Assembly (NCBI GenBank): GCA_022606135.1
Contig: JABYQN010000002.1
Location: 496,001 to 560,000, forward strand
Length of the DNA: 64,000 bases
Source: Fomes fomentarius
Taxonomy: Eukaryota; Basidiomycota; Agaricomycetes; Polyporales; Polyporaceae
Direction: 5' to 3'
The first letter of the stretch is position 1. Every line of letters starts with the position of its first letter. Shown here piece by piece: positions 21,436 through 33,773 of the stretch. The notes under the pieces were generated by a model. That model was not told the DNA's origin and did not search any database. It saw only the letters and a list, made by a program, of their open reading frames with translations. A program made the translations under genes and the position numbers.

Positions 21436-23626
21436 ATGACGTTTGAGAGCACACCCAACAAGGACGGCATCTATCGCATCAAGGTTCTCAACCAGGCTTT
21501 CTATCTCGAGGCCATACCAAAGTTCGAGTCGGCTGCGTCCACCCCATGGATCCGTCTCGCTACCGCCGATTTGTCGAGCCAGAAGCAGAAGGTACTGTGT
21601 TTTATTGTCGCTGTTCATATGTCGCCGAGAGTCCTCACACTTGTTCCGATTGTAGTGGCAACTGAAGAAGGTTCCAGGATTTAGCAACAGATGGAATATC
21701 TCCAGCTGCGCAGACAACACTGGTGTTCTCTACAAGAAGACTCCTCAGACCTACCGCGGTCACGGCTTCCCTTACCCCGGAGGCCTCTCTCTCGATTGGG
21801 CCATCGAAGAGTTCAATGGCCGATACTCCAAGTCGGTATCTGAGGGGGCCCCGATTATCCGCTCCATGACACTGATTGAGTGATGCTCTAGAATCAGTGC
21901 GCCGGTGAACGGAACGGACTGCTTCGACTCTCAGTACAAGAACTCGGGTGACGATGCTGTGGGCCTTTTTGCGTCAACGCGATGAGTTATCTTTTGACAC
22001 TACCACACCCACTAGGTTCACCTCTGGACACAACTCTCTCAGGTAGGCGTACTCACTCTCAAGGCCAGGCTACCTGTTGATCATGAATCCCACCGTAGTC
22101 TCAAGCCCCCTTCCAGTGCTTCACCTTCGAGTATGTGCCTGGCGACTCCGAGTTTAAGATGTACGTATTCTAGCGTTCCGACGGTTACGGCGGCTCAACC
22201 ATATTGCAGGGATGTGCTCTTCGTCCAGGACGCTACGGGAAGCCAGCAGCCGTACATCGACGCCGCCAAAAACACCGTTATCCAGATGGCGGTACAGCTC
22301 AGGAAGTTGGGCGACTTCGCGCGCGACGATGACCTGCGCTTCGGGCTCATCTCATTCCGAGACCACCCTCCCCAGGACACATCCTACGTGACAAAGGCCC
22401 ACGGTAGCTTCAGCTCCGACATCGGCTGGCTTCAGACGAACTTCGCGAGCGTCGCCTCGACCGGCGGTGGAGACGGACCTGAGGCACAGTGTGATGCGCT
22501 CGACGATGCACTCAATGCCGCCTGGCGGGACGAAGCATCGAAGCTTGTCATACTCATTACCGACTCTCCGCCGCATGGTGTGGAAGATAGCGGTGACTAT
22601 TGGCCCGACGGATGTCCTCTCCGTACGCATGACTTTTGCATCATATTAGAACTGGAGGTCTGAAGGACGCATGTTACAGAGAACGATCCTTGCCGCAGTG
22701 CAGAGCGCATGAAAGAGAATGGCATTGTTCTTGTGAGTCCTTCGCTCTAGAAGAATACTATATGTGTTAGTAACTATGATTTCAGAATGTCATTGCGTGC
22801 CAGCCTGTCCTCAGCCAGTATTACGAGGTGCTAGTCCTCACATACGCCCAAAATCCACTGACATTTAAAGTTACTATAATACTTTCCTAGAAAGCACTCA
22901 ACTTCTACCGTGGTCTCGTCGCAAAGACTGGGTAAGTGATATTTATGACTCCAGTATCATGTTCGTCTCTCAACCATGTTTTGCGCTAGTGGAGACATCA
23001 TTTCCCTCGCAGAGCCCTCGGCAAGCGCAGAAGCAGAGTACCAGAGCCGCGCAGCTTCCGGGACCCCCTTGGCGATGTCGTTCGAGCAAACGTACCAGGA
23101 TGTTGTCACCGGCTTTGCCCTCAAGCTTCTTGACACTGCTAAGTACTCCGCGAAGTATAGGCCGACCGTAGAACGTCAGGCATTCGTCCAGAATCGCAGC
23201 GTCGACTCTATCGCTTCTGAACTGCACAGCGACATTCAAGCTGCGGGCGGGCAGCACTACAATTTCTCGTCTGACAACCTGTACCCGTTGAATCCTCAGG
23301 ACGAGATAGAGAGCAAGGTATGGGCCGAGGCGAAGACCCTCAAGGAAGCTCGACAAATGCTTGAGAAGGTGATATATTTCGTATAGTATACGTGCGGGCT
23401 CTGACTATGGTTCATACGTGTAGGGCCCTTCGCTAGGTCCTGCTTCTGGCGAACCTAATGTGGACTCTACACCGGCGGCCACTCAGCCGGTCTATGAGCA
23501 AAAACCCGTCACTCGTACAAATGTATGTTGGTGTGGGGCTCCGTCCCCAAGGATTAACAGTCAACTCACTTCGTCTGACAGGTTGATAACATCGTCAATA
23601 CTATCTTGCGTCAGGCAAGGAAGTGA
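21436..23626 (+). CDS. VWA-domain protein 3, full length
   Basis: All exons join in frame from ATG 21436 to TGA 23624-23626. The N-terminal domain of about 170 residues (GIYRIKVLNQAFYLEAIP..., WQLKKVPGFSNRWNIS..., ISAPVNGTDCFDSQYKNSG, FQCFTFEYVPGDSEFKM) has aromatic-spaced repeats reminiscent of a beta-trefoil or ricin-like fold, which is an inference. The VWA domain follows: DVLFVQDATGSQQPY (MIDAS DATGS), FGLISFRDHPP, GGGDGPEAQCDALDDAL and LVILITDSPPHG. After it come NDPCRSAERMKENG, CQPVLSQYYEKALNFYRGLV, then a region of about 170 residues ending VDNIVNTILRQARK. No signal peptide or membrane segment is seen, so it is probably cytosolic. It is the intact member that reveals the damage in VWA2 and the missing N-terminus in VWA1. 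Confidence 0.82.
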
Positions 23627-24337
23627 TAGTGCATCTTTCGTTTGTACTGCCCAATAATGCTGTAGTACGCTTCTCATGTGCTCCGTGGTGATTTGTAACT
23701 TTGAGTATGCATCAGAAAGTGCAAGGTGACACGTGCCTCTGGAGGACGAGTTAATGTTTGTGGTTGCGTGTAACCCCTAAGAGGGTAGGAAAAATACGTC
23801 TTTCTGATTGCGGGGACCGGTATTTGATTGGTGGAGCCCTCCGCTATCTCATACACGCGTCAATACGTCTCAAGCTCTCGCCACTGCTCAATTCCAGCAG
23901 GACGCGTACACTCACACTAGCGGATTACTCAATTCATACACAAAGTGATAGGGCCGTGCCACAATACTTCAGGTTGGCGTCTCCCTTAATTCAGGATCAG
24001 GACTGCTGCTGCTCGGAGTTGCCCTATGCGGCTAGAATGAACATGAAAAAACTGGCTATCAACCAATGAGCTTTGCTGATCGTTCTCCATTGTGATTCAC
24101 CGGAATTCACACACTAGACTGTGTGATTGGGATCGTATGAGCCGGCGCAGCCACGGCGTCCATTCTTCGTTGACACTTATTCTTCGTTGACACTTGAATG
24201 AGAGCCAAGTAATGAGCATGTGTCTCTTCTCCGTCACAAAAGAGTCATCTGTACGCGTCCACGAGGCTGTGCCTGAAAGAAGGGATTAGTCGTTATAACC
24301 CCACTGGCAACCCCCTGTCCATGTACCTCATTCCACT
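23627..24337. other. Intergenic upstream of the 2OG oxygenase
   Basis: No gene seen. A 17-bp unit, ATTCTTCGTTGACACTT, is tandemly repeated near 24161-24195. TTATAA at 24293-24298 is a weak TATA candidate about 42 bp before the next ATG. Confidence 0.4.
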
Positions 24338-26059
24338 ATGCCGAGTGTGTCCACCCTGCCAGAGTGCCCACACTACCTTCCCCAGCCCCCCTCCACGGAG
24401 AACTGTGAGTGGCCCCGTCACTACGATGCATGTCTATACAGCACTCACTTGACGCACAGTAGAGTGGGCAGATATCCCCATCATCGACCTCTCGAAGGCG
24501 AAGACTGCCGAGGGGCGTCGTGCGCTCGTCCCGCTCGTGCGAGATGCCTTCCGGACGCACGGCTTCTTCTATGGCGTCAACCACGGCTACACCTCTACAC
24601 AGGTACGGTTTTTTGAGTAGTGCTGAGTTGTCCTAGACAGCGTTCTCATTTATTCCCGTGGCGGCCACCGGCGAACATCCAACACGGTTGCAGAAGGACC
24701 GCATGTTCGACATCGCAAACGTGCCATTCACGCTCGTTGGCCCGGAAGAAGTCGGCAGATACGCTGCCGACCTCAAGAATGCCGCCAACTACCAGGGGTA
24801 CAAGGGACGGCAAGTCTGGGTAGGTGGTGTTCAGGGCCCCTTTGAGGATTCCTTGCAAACAGACTGATCGTTCACATTCATTCATAGAAAGTTGACTCTG
24901 AAAACGGTATCAAGGATCAAGTCGAGCTCTACAGTGGTACGTAGTGCTTTGTGCTCACAACAAATATGATAATGAAATCGGATACCGCAAGTAAACATGG
25001 ACGTCGCCAGAAGGGAGCATCCGACTGCTCTGCGGCCGTTTCTACCCGAGATCGACGCCTTCGCTCGGCATAACCATTTCAATATTCTGCATCCTATTTT
25101 GCGGTGAGTATGTCTCTGTCTACCCAGCGGTATAGCATATCTGATCAACACCCTAGCATACTTGCGCTCAGTCTGGAAGTCCCAGAGGATACCTTTATCG
25201 AAAAGCATGCCTTCGGTGCCGATGGCCAAACTGCTGGTTAGTAGAAATTCACGTTCGGCAAGGTGTCAACTGACGACTCGTTGATCATTTTTTGCACATA
25301 GTTAGCTCTATGAAGTAGTGAGTGGGCTCGTAACCTTGACAATGATGTCATTCAGTAGCTATGGAGAATAGTTTCCCGCGGACGGAAGAGGAAGAGCAGA
25401 AGTCGAAGAATGTCTGGCTCAAAGGACATACTGGTGTGTGGTGCTTTTGATTGGACGACCTTCGGTCTCTTATGAGCATCCCTTAGATATTGGTAGCATC
25501 ACCGCGCTTTGGAGCCAGCCCGTCAGCGGCCTCCAGATCATGTCTCCCGAAGGAAAATGGAAGTGGGTGCGCCACATCGACAATGCAGTGGTACGTTAAA
25601 ATAAACGCCATAAACTAGAATGCTTCATGCTCATAGAAATGCATTCGCCCTGTCAAAATCAGATCATTAACACCGGAGACACAATGGACTTCCTGACAGG
25701 CGGATACTACAAGCCGACGATCCATCGCGTCGTCCAGCCTCCCGTCGATCAACGCCAGTCGACACGGTTGTGCGTCATGTACTTCGCAATGCCTCAGGAC
25801 GACGTGCGCCTGGCCCCCCTCTCCGAGAGTCCAGTCCTGCAGAAGGCGGGCATAGAGCGCAGATTCGAGGACACGGAGGCGCCGACAATGAGCGGCTGGC
25901 GCACGGCTCGAGTCAGGTATGTTACCCTACACATCATCTTCAGGAATGATTGTAGACATTACTTGTAGGACTTACGGCCTCAGCGATCTAAAGCAGGGGA
26001 AGGAACCCGGGGTGGAGGAGGAGTATGTGAAAGGGATTGTCGTCAAGCATTATAACTGA
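24338..26059 (+). CDS. 2-oxoglutarate/Fe(II)-dependent oxygenase (IPNS-like)
   Basis: Ten or so short exons join in frame from ATG 24338 to TGA 26057-26059. The N-terminal DIOX_N-type part reads ADIPIIDLSKAK and AFRTHGFFYGVNHG. The catalytic double-stranded beta-helix shows LKGHTDIGSITALWS (HxD iron ligands), GDTMDFLTGGYYKPTIHRVV (third ligand His) and STRLCVMYFAMP (Arg that holds 2-oxoglutarate). The family oxidises or cyclises small molecules with O2 and 2-oxoglutarate. In fungi many members are specialised-metabolism enzymes, but no biosynthetic cluster is visible here, so the substrate is unknown. The C-terminus is VKGIVVKHYN. No lesion found. Exon borders near 25316-25375 rest on choosing the AATAG acceptor, which gives KYFPRTEEEEQ. 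Confidence 0.87.
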
Positions 26060-26232
26060 TCCCTGAGAGCTTTTGCACCAATGTACAAGTTGTTGTTCGT
26101 AGTCAACCTGTCGAGACTGGTAAACACTGTCGTAGTGAAAGAATGAGGATGCGGTTATGCGGGACACGATATAGTACTCTGACCGGAACTCAGGTGCGTA
26201 AGACGTGAGTGTTCTAATGAGATGGGTAGGTT

Positions 26233-28033
26233 CTAGGCCTGTTCTATACCGAATCCAGCAGCTTCGCGCATCCCCTTCCTAAACGGATCACTATCGAATT
26301 CCGCATCTTCAGGTTCCTGGATCTCCCACTCGTCGTCACCATCGGCGGTGGTACCACTACCAGCACGGACCGGAGCACCGAGGTTACCGATTACCCTTGA
26401 TCCACGGAAGCGGACACTAGATAGAATGCCGTCAGAGTCCTCCGTTGCATCGGAAGCGTCGAAGTAAATGCCGCGAAGGGCGAGCATGAACCGCGTAAAG
26501 ATCATGACGTTAAAACTGTTGCCAAGCAGGCGTTAGTAGGAGGAATAGTACATGCTATCGCATCGTAGAATCATATGCGATGACGCACACAGGATAGAAG
26601 TAGGTCCATGCTTCGGAGAAGAGAAGGTACTGCGGAGTACAAATTAGCTGTTCCAGTTGACTGTCCTCGCAATCGAAGGAGGAACTTACAGTAGTTGATT
26701 TGTACTATAGCATCGAAAAAAATGTTTAGTGATACATACAATGCACTCGGGAGGATAGCATACCCCGATCGGCATAACTGAAGGTATGTTCACTGCTGCA
26801 TTTGCGATCAAGAGTCTTCAGATGTTCAGAAAATCAGCATTCATGAAGCAGCAGGGTAGCAGGAACATGCTTACAAGAAGTACACCGACCCTGGACTACA
26901 CGTCCGTCCTCATTGATTTACATGGATACTGGTTTACTGACGTACCATCACGGACCAACAAAGTCGTGAGCGGCGCACGTACACCACACTGTGCAAACGC
27001 TCTCTTCGTCCCTAGGGTCTTGCTCCAAGTGATCGCAACGAGCGTAGCATTAGCCACTATGAGAATCACGAGGCGGATATAATATACTGTGAATGTTTCA
27101 TCACACGGCTATTGAGTATTCTATGGAGGGCGGTGGAAGATATGCTCACATCTGTCACCTGGTCGATCAGCTACATAGCAGTATGTCAGATTAGACAAAA
27201 ACACGGACGCACACGTCATCCTGTGCCACCCCACCCCAGGAGAAGAGTGCCTTGCACCCGGGAGATGGCCCGAAGCTGTATTCAAGCACGGATTCCAGTT
27301 CCAGGTCGATCTTAAGGAAAATGTGTTGGCATCAGCGAGTCAAACTCCATTACATCATATGCCAATGAGATGCTTACGAAGATGCCCAAAATCGGGTGTG
27401 TCAGGGCCAAGGGTACGATGGCGAGGAGAGGTTTCCAGCTCCTCGCACAGACTGCGTAGACGCGGAGGATGATAAGCACTGAGGTTGTCGAAGTTGAGAA
27501 GAGTCGGAAATTGGTATAAGATAGACAAATATCAGTCACCAGAACATGCAATGTTGCTCACGACGAGGAGTACGCCACCCGTCTCGACAATCGCGAAACA
27601 CGCCTAAGACGATAGCAGTTCATTGTAGTCAGTATCAACTTGAAGTGCATTCGTAGATTAGGCGACCCTCACTATTCTATTAGAGGCCATTGGCAACCCC
27701 CCGAGCAGGACGAAAGCCTGCTGCACGAGAAGAGTATATCGTATGAGGATGTAGATGACCATTGCGACAGTAAATGGGCGCTTCCACAGCTGGTGGACTT
27801 CGTCGGAAATAGTGAGAATCCAGTCGTACCAGAAAAGCACTACGGCGAACGCGTGAGCATAGGAAGAATGCAACACGGTGCTAGCACTCACCGGCAGCTG
27901 CGACGACTGCGTAGCTTGTGACCTGAGAGGCCTCATGACTCAGAACTCGGTTAGCATCGAATTGACAAGAAAATTAGATGATTGTCCGGATGTCTGACAC
28001 TCACTCAGGTGAGACATACTCATACTCAGCCAT
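26233..28033 (-). CDS. DUF6533 multi-pass membrane protein 1
   Basis: Starts at the ATG at 28031-28033 (MAEYEYVSP) and splices through two short exons (HEASQVTSYAVVAAA) into the DUF6533 block FWYDWILTISDEVHQLWKRP with hydrophobic MVIYILIRYTLLVQQAFVLL. Later exons give VETGGVLLV, LRVYAVCARSWKPLLAIVPLAL, a loop with GCKALFSW, VILIVANATLVAITWSKTLG and the cytoplasmic end FTRFMLALRGIYFDASD with an acidic tail. The family is a large Agaricomycete set of about seven-helix proteins of unknown function. The middle exons are approximate. After LLGG the intron phases agree only if the G run at 27697-27702 had one more base. A paralog lies at 55100-56792. Confidence 0.75.
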
Positions 28034-28110
28034 GCCAGACGAACAGGTGCGGAAGTGCGGGAGGTGAGAAGTGACGGAGTCGCTGGTAGGGGAGCGCAAA
28101 CAGAGCGGGA

Positions 28111-28117
28111 CTTTATA
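28111..28117 (-). promoter_or_regulatory. TATA box of DUF6533 gene 1
   Basis: On the minus strand TATAAAG lies about 78 bp upstream of the ATG at 28033. Confidence 0.55.
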
Positions 28118-29017
28118 GCTCCGCTACACCCATCGCGCATCTGTCAACACACGTCGGAGCCTTGCACAACTATGGACAAGAGTATCACCTATTACTGTAA
28201 TAGGTGGCAAGCTGTCCGACGATCTGTCACTCAAGCCTTCAAGGGCGTCAAGCTATCAAGCTATATCATTATCAAGAAGCTCACGCGCTCACCATCTGCC
28301 ATATCGGGGCGCTGTGCTCTCCGACCGCGAACGATGCTGTACGCTGTCCAAATAGGGACCGCTCATCCAATCCGCCCGCTGGTAGCTACGAGGAAGAGAC
28401 GGACATGGCCCTCGAAGATGACGCCAAAGACGCTACAATCAGCATATACAAAGCATACATAAGAGGCTACCGAGAAGCTTGATATCCCCGAGCTTGTCAA
28501 TTGAAAGGAGCAGAAGCTGCGGCAGCTGCTGAATGGATCTGCAAAGTGATGGTAGCGTGAAAACCTAGTCTCAAGTCTTGAAGTTCCCTATCCAAATAGA
28601 AGAGAATTCGACGAGGCTGGCAATGAAGCCACAACCAGAATACACCACTCACAACTGCGGACGACTAGAACGACCGGCTCCCAAGATCGCCTGCGGCCTA
28701 CATAGCACTGAACGCAGCAATGGGAGGCCCAACCAGCACAAGCACAGCCAGGAGCAACTAGGGTATCTGATTACATATACTTAGGCAGCTCCTAGAAAGC
28801 CACCACACCAGCTTACATCCCTCCCACGATGACATGGCGATGAATCATAGACGATGCAAGAGAGGTCTGGATAAAAGACACGTTCTTGCGATCGCCGATC
28901 CGCAAGTTCCCAGTCATATTAACCTATCGATGTCATGAGAGAACGTGACGATGCGATGGAGAGTCGGAGAGCAGGACAGAGACGAAAAGGAAAGTTGATA
29001 CCGAGCAAAAACCCCCG
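28118..29017. other. Intergenic, no gene seen
   Basis: Short open frames on the + strand (28055-28482) have no domain signal and no splice logic. Contains the promoter side of DUF6533 gene 1 and the 3' side of the surface-protein gene. Confidence 0.4.
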
Positions 29018-31163
29018 TCATGACGACCCAGGTCCAGGTCCAGTTCCAGGTCCAGGCCGCGGCGTCCCCCGCCCCTCGTCAAAGCTCGTGCGCGAGTACA
29101 GCTCCCCGTCCGTCTCGGGGTTCCAGTTCGCCAGTGTCAACGATAGCCGCGTCGGTCTTCGTTCCGACACGCTCGACCCCTCGTCGTCCGCGACGTTATT
29201 GGCGCCGCTCAGACGCGGAGGGATGACGGGGTACGGGTAGCTCACGGCCGTGCCGACCGACGCTACGGACACCGACGAGTGATGGCCCGCAGGCTGCGCT
29301 GGTGAGGTCACCGTCACTGGTGCGGGCGGTAGAGACGCAGGTGAGATGGTAGGTGCAGGAGCGGGCGGAGGAGATACAGGCTGGGGAGGCGTAGACACAG
29401 GTCGAGAAGGTGGTACTGGGGTAACGGAGCGCACGGGCGTGTACGGCGGAGATGCGTAGAACACGGTTGCGTTCGCGCCGGGCGTGGGAGGTTGCGAAGG
29501 GAAATTCGGGGTGTACGGGCTTGGAACAAGACCGCTGTTGGGGGTCACAGGGCCCATGGGGAAACCTGGAGAGTAAGGAGTCGGGGACAGAGTTGTGAAC
29601 GCGAGAGACTGGGGACGCGTGGGCGCGGGAGAGGGAGAGGGCGATGATTCGCGGGACGGGGACCCTGGCTGCCGGCCGACTCGACCGTACTGGTACGGCT
29701 GGGGTTCTTGGGGCGGGTCATTCGTCTTCTCGCGCCGGGACCAGGAGGGGTAGACAGATGGCTCCCAGTTGGGGAACTGGTCCTTGGGGTACAGGTTCCG
29801 GAATTTGTCCTGTTTACGCCTGGAAACGAGATAGTGTGAGTACACAATCGCAGTAGAGAGCACGTCTACTTACCAGATGAACCAGAGGAGCACCGAGAGC
29901 ACGACGAACCCAACGAACCCTCCCAGAGCGCCACCGATGATCGGACCGAGGTCATCCTTAGCGCTTCCATCGTGGCTGCCATCTGCACCGCTGATCGAGG
30001 TTGGAACGATAGATGTTTGCGGTGGAAGCGTGGAGGTGTATGTGACCCACGATACCATTACAGAGCCGTTCGGGAGAGTAGAAGCGGATGCAGACGCAGA
30101 CACGATGACTGAGCCTGTCGGAGAGGACGGCGGGATGGTGGTGTTGCTTGCGGTTGGGCAAGCTGAGAAAAGGGTGGCAGTGGCCTCGGATTCGGTCACG
30201 GTGACATCTTGCACGATCGGCGAGGTGATCGTAGTCAGCTCCTCACCTACGACAGAGAAAGGATCAGTTGTATTCGCAAGGGAGCGACGCCCTGATCCAC
30301 ATAGGTGTAGCGGCGCGCATATATGCGGCATATGAGGCAGTAGACGGCTCGGCAAGCCTGGAGGTTGTGCTCCTGCTAGCAAGCGTGCGACGGGGTAAAC
30401 AGTGTCTCACAGCAGAAGAGGCTATATGCCATATACGCGTCGCGTGTGCTGTGCAGGACGATGGGTGTATCGTTAAGGTACTGGAGGCCATCGCGGGGCA
30501 CCTGAGCGGAGATGGTGACTGTCGAATAGCAAAGCAGAATCCGCAAGCGTGGTTTGCGACTACTTCTTCACTCCGAATAGTTTTTCTCGTCCAGAGCGTT
30601 GTGTCAGAGCAATGCAGAGGGGCAACCCACCAAACTGCGATTCCCCAGATGTCATTGTCCATTGTACAATCTCTCGACCTCATACGCTGCCCCATCCACC
30701 CATCGCCACCACTTTAGGGGCACGTCTCTGTCGATCGCAACCGGGACTGGACGCCTCCCCCGCAAACTTCAAACATTGCGCCCATGTTCGATCGCCCTCA
30801 CCTTGGATGGTCGAAGTAATGTCCTGCGTTCGCGACGCGATGCACGTCGTGTTGCCCAAAGGGTCGACCGTGGAGATCAGACATATCGTGGTGGTGAAGG
30901 TGGTGAGCTCAGGCGGGATGGTCGACACGAACTCGGTGAAGGACGTGGACGCGGTCGTCGTCGTCAGGACCTCATAGAGGGTCTGTGTCGGCGTCGGAGT
31001 GCATGCCATCAACGTAAGCCTCGGGTCGGGTGCCCGCACAGCTTAAGGAGAGACACAAGGAAGACGAGGCCAAGGCGGGATGGAGAAGGAGGATGGCACA
31101 AGCTTCTCGAGGACTTCGCGTAATAGATGAGGGCTGGGAGCAAGAGGCCGTGGGTGCGGCCAT
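29018..31163 (-). CDS. Single-pass Ser/Thr-rich surface protein with proline-rich tail
   Basis: Three exons are clear. One ending at 30802 carries ACTPTPTQTLYEVLTTTTAS and CLISTVDPLGNTTCIAS. One at 29874-30246 is Ser/Thr-rich (likely O-glycosylated) and ends in the membrane segment GPIIGGALGGFVGFVVLSVL. The last, 29018-29819, is a cytoplasmic tail starting RRKQDKFRNLYPKDQ and very rich in Pro/Ser. The topology resembles fungal Mid2-like wall sensors, but I can name no family. The region 30247-30801 is too long for a usual intron here and probably hides further exons (a coding-like TVTISAQVPRDGLQYL lies near 30480). The start is unresolved: 31163 would give a hydrophobic N-terminus, and MACTPTP at 31009 gives none. 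Confidence 0.6.
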
Positions 31164-31451
31164 ATGTGACCGATGCTGTGGTCCTCGGCCTGTACCCGGG
31201 CCTAGTAACTCTCCCCCTCCATCGTGACCTCAGATGGCTCTGTGTCCCGTAGGCTGTGGTTGTTTGCGAATGCAGAGGCGATGCGCATACACGAGGCGAT
31301 AGAGCGCGATTGTCGAGGTCTCCATCGGCTGAATGCAGGCTGAATGTAGATCCTCGAAATTCCTAGATCGACAAGGCCGATCCGCCCGGCCTTCTCGCCC
31401 CTCTATTGCCACCATCCAAGTGGCCTCTTTGCGCTGCAGAGCACGACAGTC

Positions 31452-32056
31452 ATGTGGTGAGTACCTACCAACCAGTCGCTCTTCATCCAGAACTTCGGGC
31501 GACATACCGTGTCCCGTACTCCTGCGACTCCCCGATACTCAACTTCGGGCCGACAGTAAACACGTCCTCAACGCACAAGTCGCGATCCGCGCTCCTTGCT
31601 GTAAGCAATGGTATGATTGCGCAGAATGCCATGCCGAGGCGCAGACACATCGACTCGCGAAGACGATGGAGATGACCTTGCTTTGCAAGAAGTGCAAGAA
31701 GGCGTTCCGGAAGGACATGACGGAGTACGAAGAGAGCGACGAGTACTGTCCACATTGCGACAATCACTACGTGAGTATCCCTGTATGCGTGTTGCAGGAC
31801 AGGTCACAGAGGTGTGTATACGGGACGACAGGTCATTGAGGCGAAGACACCGCAAGCTGTTCTCGGAGTTGAAGGAGACGACCCTAGGATCAATGCCCGG
31901 TGAGTGCTATCTGATACAACTGATACGAGCCCCCAAGTCCGTGCTCAGACAACATCATCCATCAACGCCTGCTCCAGCATGCTCAAGGACGACCGTGCCA
32001 AGGCAGATTCCTCAAGATCACTCTTCTCGATGGACTTCACGGATCGGGTTGGTTGA
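31452..32056 (+). CDS. CHY zinc-finger protein
   Basis: Four exons: 31452-31456, 31557-31770, 31832-31899 and 31978-32056. The first holds only ATGTG, so codon 2 is split and the protein starts MCKHVLNAQVAIRAPCC. The Cys/His spacing (CKH, APCC, WYDCAECH, CKKCKKAF, YCPHC) is that of a CHY zinc finger, as in the Hot13-like family. The tail VIEAKTPQAVLGVEGDDPR is typical of fungal members. The second-exon frame agrees with the family from its first residues, which supports the tiny first exon. Zinc binding is well supported. The cellular role is not fixed by sequence: in yeast Hot13 acts on small Tim proteins of the mitochondrial intermembrane space, while other CHY proteins are ubiquitin-related. 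Confidence 0.83.
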
Positions 32057-33773
32057 GTCTTGGAGAGGAGGCAAGTCTGTCTTTGTCGTGCTATCACATC
32101 GGTGCGTACCCTGCCGTTCCGGCTTTCGTCCACAACTCACAAATCACGCAGTTTTGCTATTGCTGCCTGTCCCCGCATGTATACGTTCATCTAATCAACA
32201 CCTCCAATTTTCACGCCATGATCTCATGTTGCAAATACTATCTAGTCTCTTGAGCCCAGGGGTGCGGTAGGTAAGGGGGTGAAGCAGGAATCATGGTCAA
32301 GGTCTACCGCATACACCCAACAACACACTGATCCTGTTCCGTGATGAGGGATTCTTTTCCCAATTCAGCATGGCTGCTGAACCTCGAGGATTCAACGAGC
32401 CTCTCACCCAACCTCTATGAGACTTAAATTCGAATCCGGTGCCTATCACTCGCGCGAAGCCCCGTTGTGCACTGATGCGCATCGTCTGCGCGTACTCGGG
32501 CCGCATTTAGTAATCGAAGCGCGCATGCCATTGCGACTTCTCCTCTACCGCCATCTGACCGCCACGACTCGCCGCTCCCGACGTACCTCGTCGACACGAT
32601 CCGCACACGCCTAGTACTTGATATAATCCGCCGGCTTTCTGAGCCCGCGAGTCTCCAAGAGTTGACTCGAACGGAATCACCGGTCTCGCTGCCACAAGCC
32701 GAGCAGGTCCACGCCTCCGCCATACGCCTCTACGTCAGCAACGACGACCGCCGAGTATTGCGCATCGTACAATCTGTTCATCTAGAACGCACACTGCTCT
32801 CGTCCTCGACTTCCGACGCTCGACTCTCGACTCTCGCTCTGCAAATTCTCGGACTCAACGCATCTATCGACGCTCGACGCTCGTTACTATCGACGTTCGG
32901 GCTCATCTCCAACATTCCACCAAGTACCCCACATCCCCACTCTCCGAATTAGTCCTCTCTTCCTTCCTTCCTATCCGACTCCCTGGTGTGGACACGGCCG
33001 GACTTTCGCACGTTCGACCGTGCACACGTATCCCGCCTAGGTTTATCAGCACCTGAAAGTGTTCGTGTTCACTGTCTCCGAGGTCGTGCTGGACCCCGAC
33101 CTGTCGGGCTCCCGGTCCCAGTAGCGTTGTGCAAATGTGTCTGATGGAATCGACTTGTGGTCAGAGACGACGCTGTCAGAAGGGACTCGGATGCGTACTG
33201 CGACTTGTTCTCGCCACGGACGAGTCGCGGCCGCCGGGCGCTGCCCACCCTGACTTAGCCCTCTTCGAGCAATTTCCGAATACGTCAGAGGTTGAGGGTT
33301 TGGGCTAGAAGGTCCGGTAGATGTCTTCGGGATATTGCTGCCCGAACCGGGAGTACTCTGCAGTTGCAATAAGTAATCTATGTCATCAACGCAGCGGAAG
33401 ATGCTTACCGCGCCCCCTGCTGTCGGTGCAGATGTACCCTTGACATCAAATCAAACTGCGTCAGTATCACTGTAGCTTGTCTACCATCGGTTGATAACTA
33501 AGTACCCCTTGACGTGGTTGGGAAGTAGTAGTTGGCGTGCTTATGGCAACCCCTGGGACCTACGTATGAGATTCAGAGTCAATTGATGGGTCGCGTAGAA
33601 CGAGTGCGGCACATACGACAAATGTAGTAGCTGTTGCAACCGGGCGGAAAGCATCGCTGTTTGAATTCCCGGAGGACTGTCCCGTGGGCTCCGCTGACTT
33701 CTATACCAAGTAGATATGTATAAATGATAATAGATACGATTCTACCGGATGGAACCGACCCGTCTGGCCTCTC
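32057..33773. other. Stretch with unassigned coding-like frames
   Basis: A + frame at about 32540-32952 reads well (LVLDIIRRLSEPASLQELTR, AIRLYVSNDDRRVLRIVQS) but has no clear start and no family I know. Over the same bases a minus frame (32424-32723) is also open. A minus frame at 33046-33369 (TYSEIARRGLSQGGQRP) may be an exon of the gene at 33774-34595. None is firm enough to call as a gene. Confidence 0.3.

Noticed and set aside
25316..25375. A stop codon in the 2OG oxygenase (KYYGEstop)
   Set aside because: The acceptor AATAG at the end of this stretch removes it and yields KYFPRTEEEEQ, which fits the family.
26786..27082. + strand frame of 98 residues
   Set aside because: It lies over a minus-strand exon of the DUF6533 gene (VILIVANATLVAITWSKTLG), which has the better family fit.
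32425..32440. TTCGAATCC resembling a tRNA B box
   Set aside because: No matching A box, acceptor stem or anticodon arm at the right spacing.
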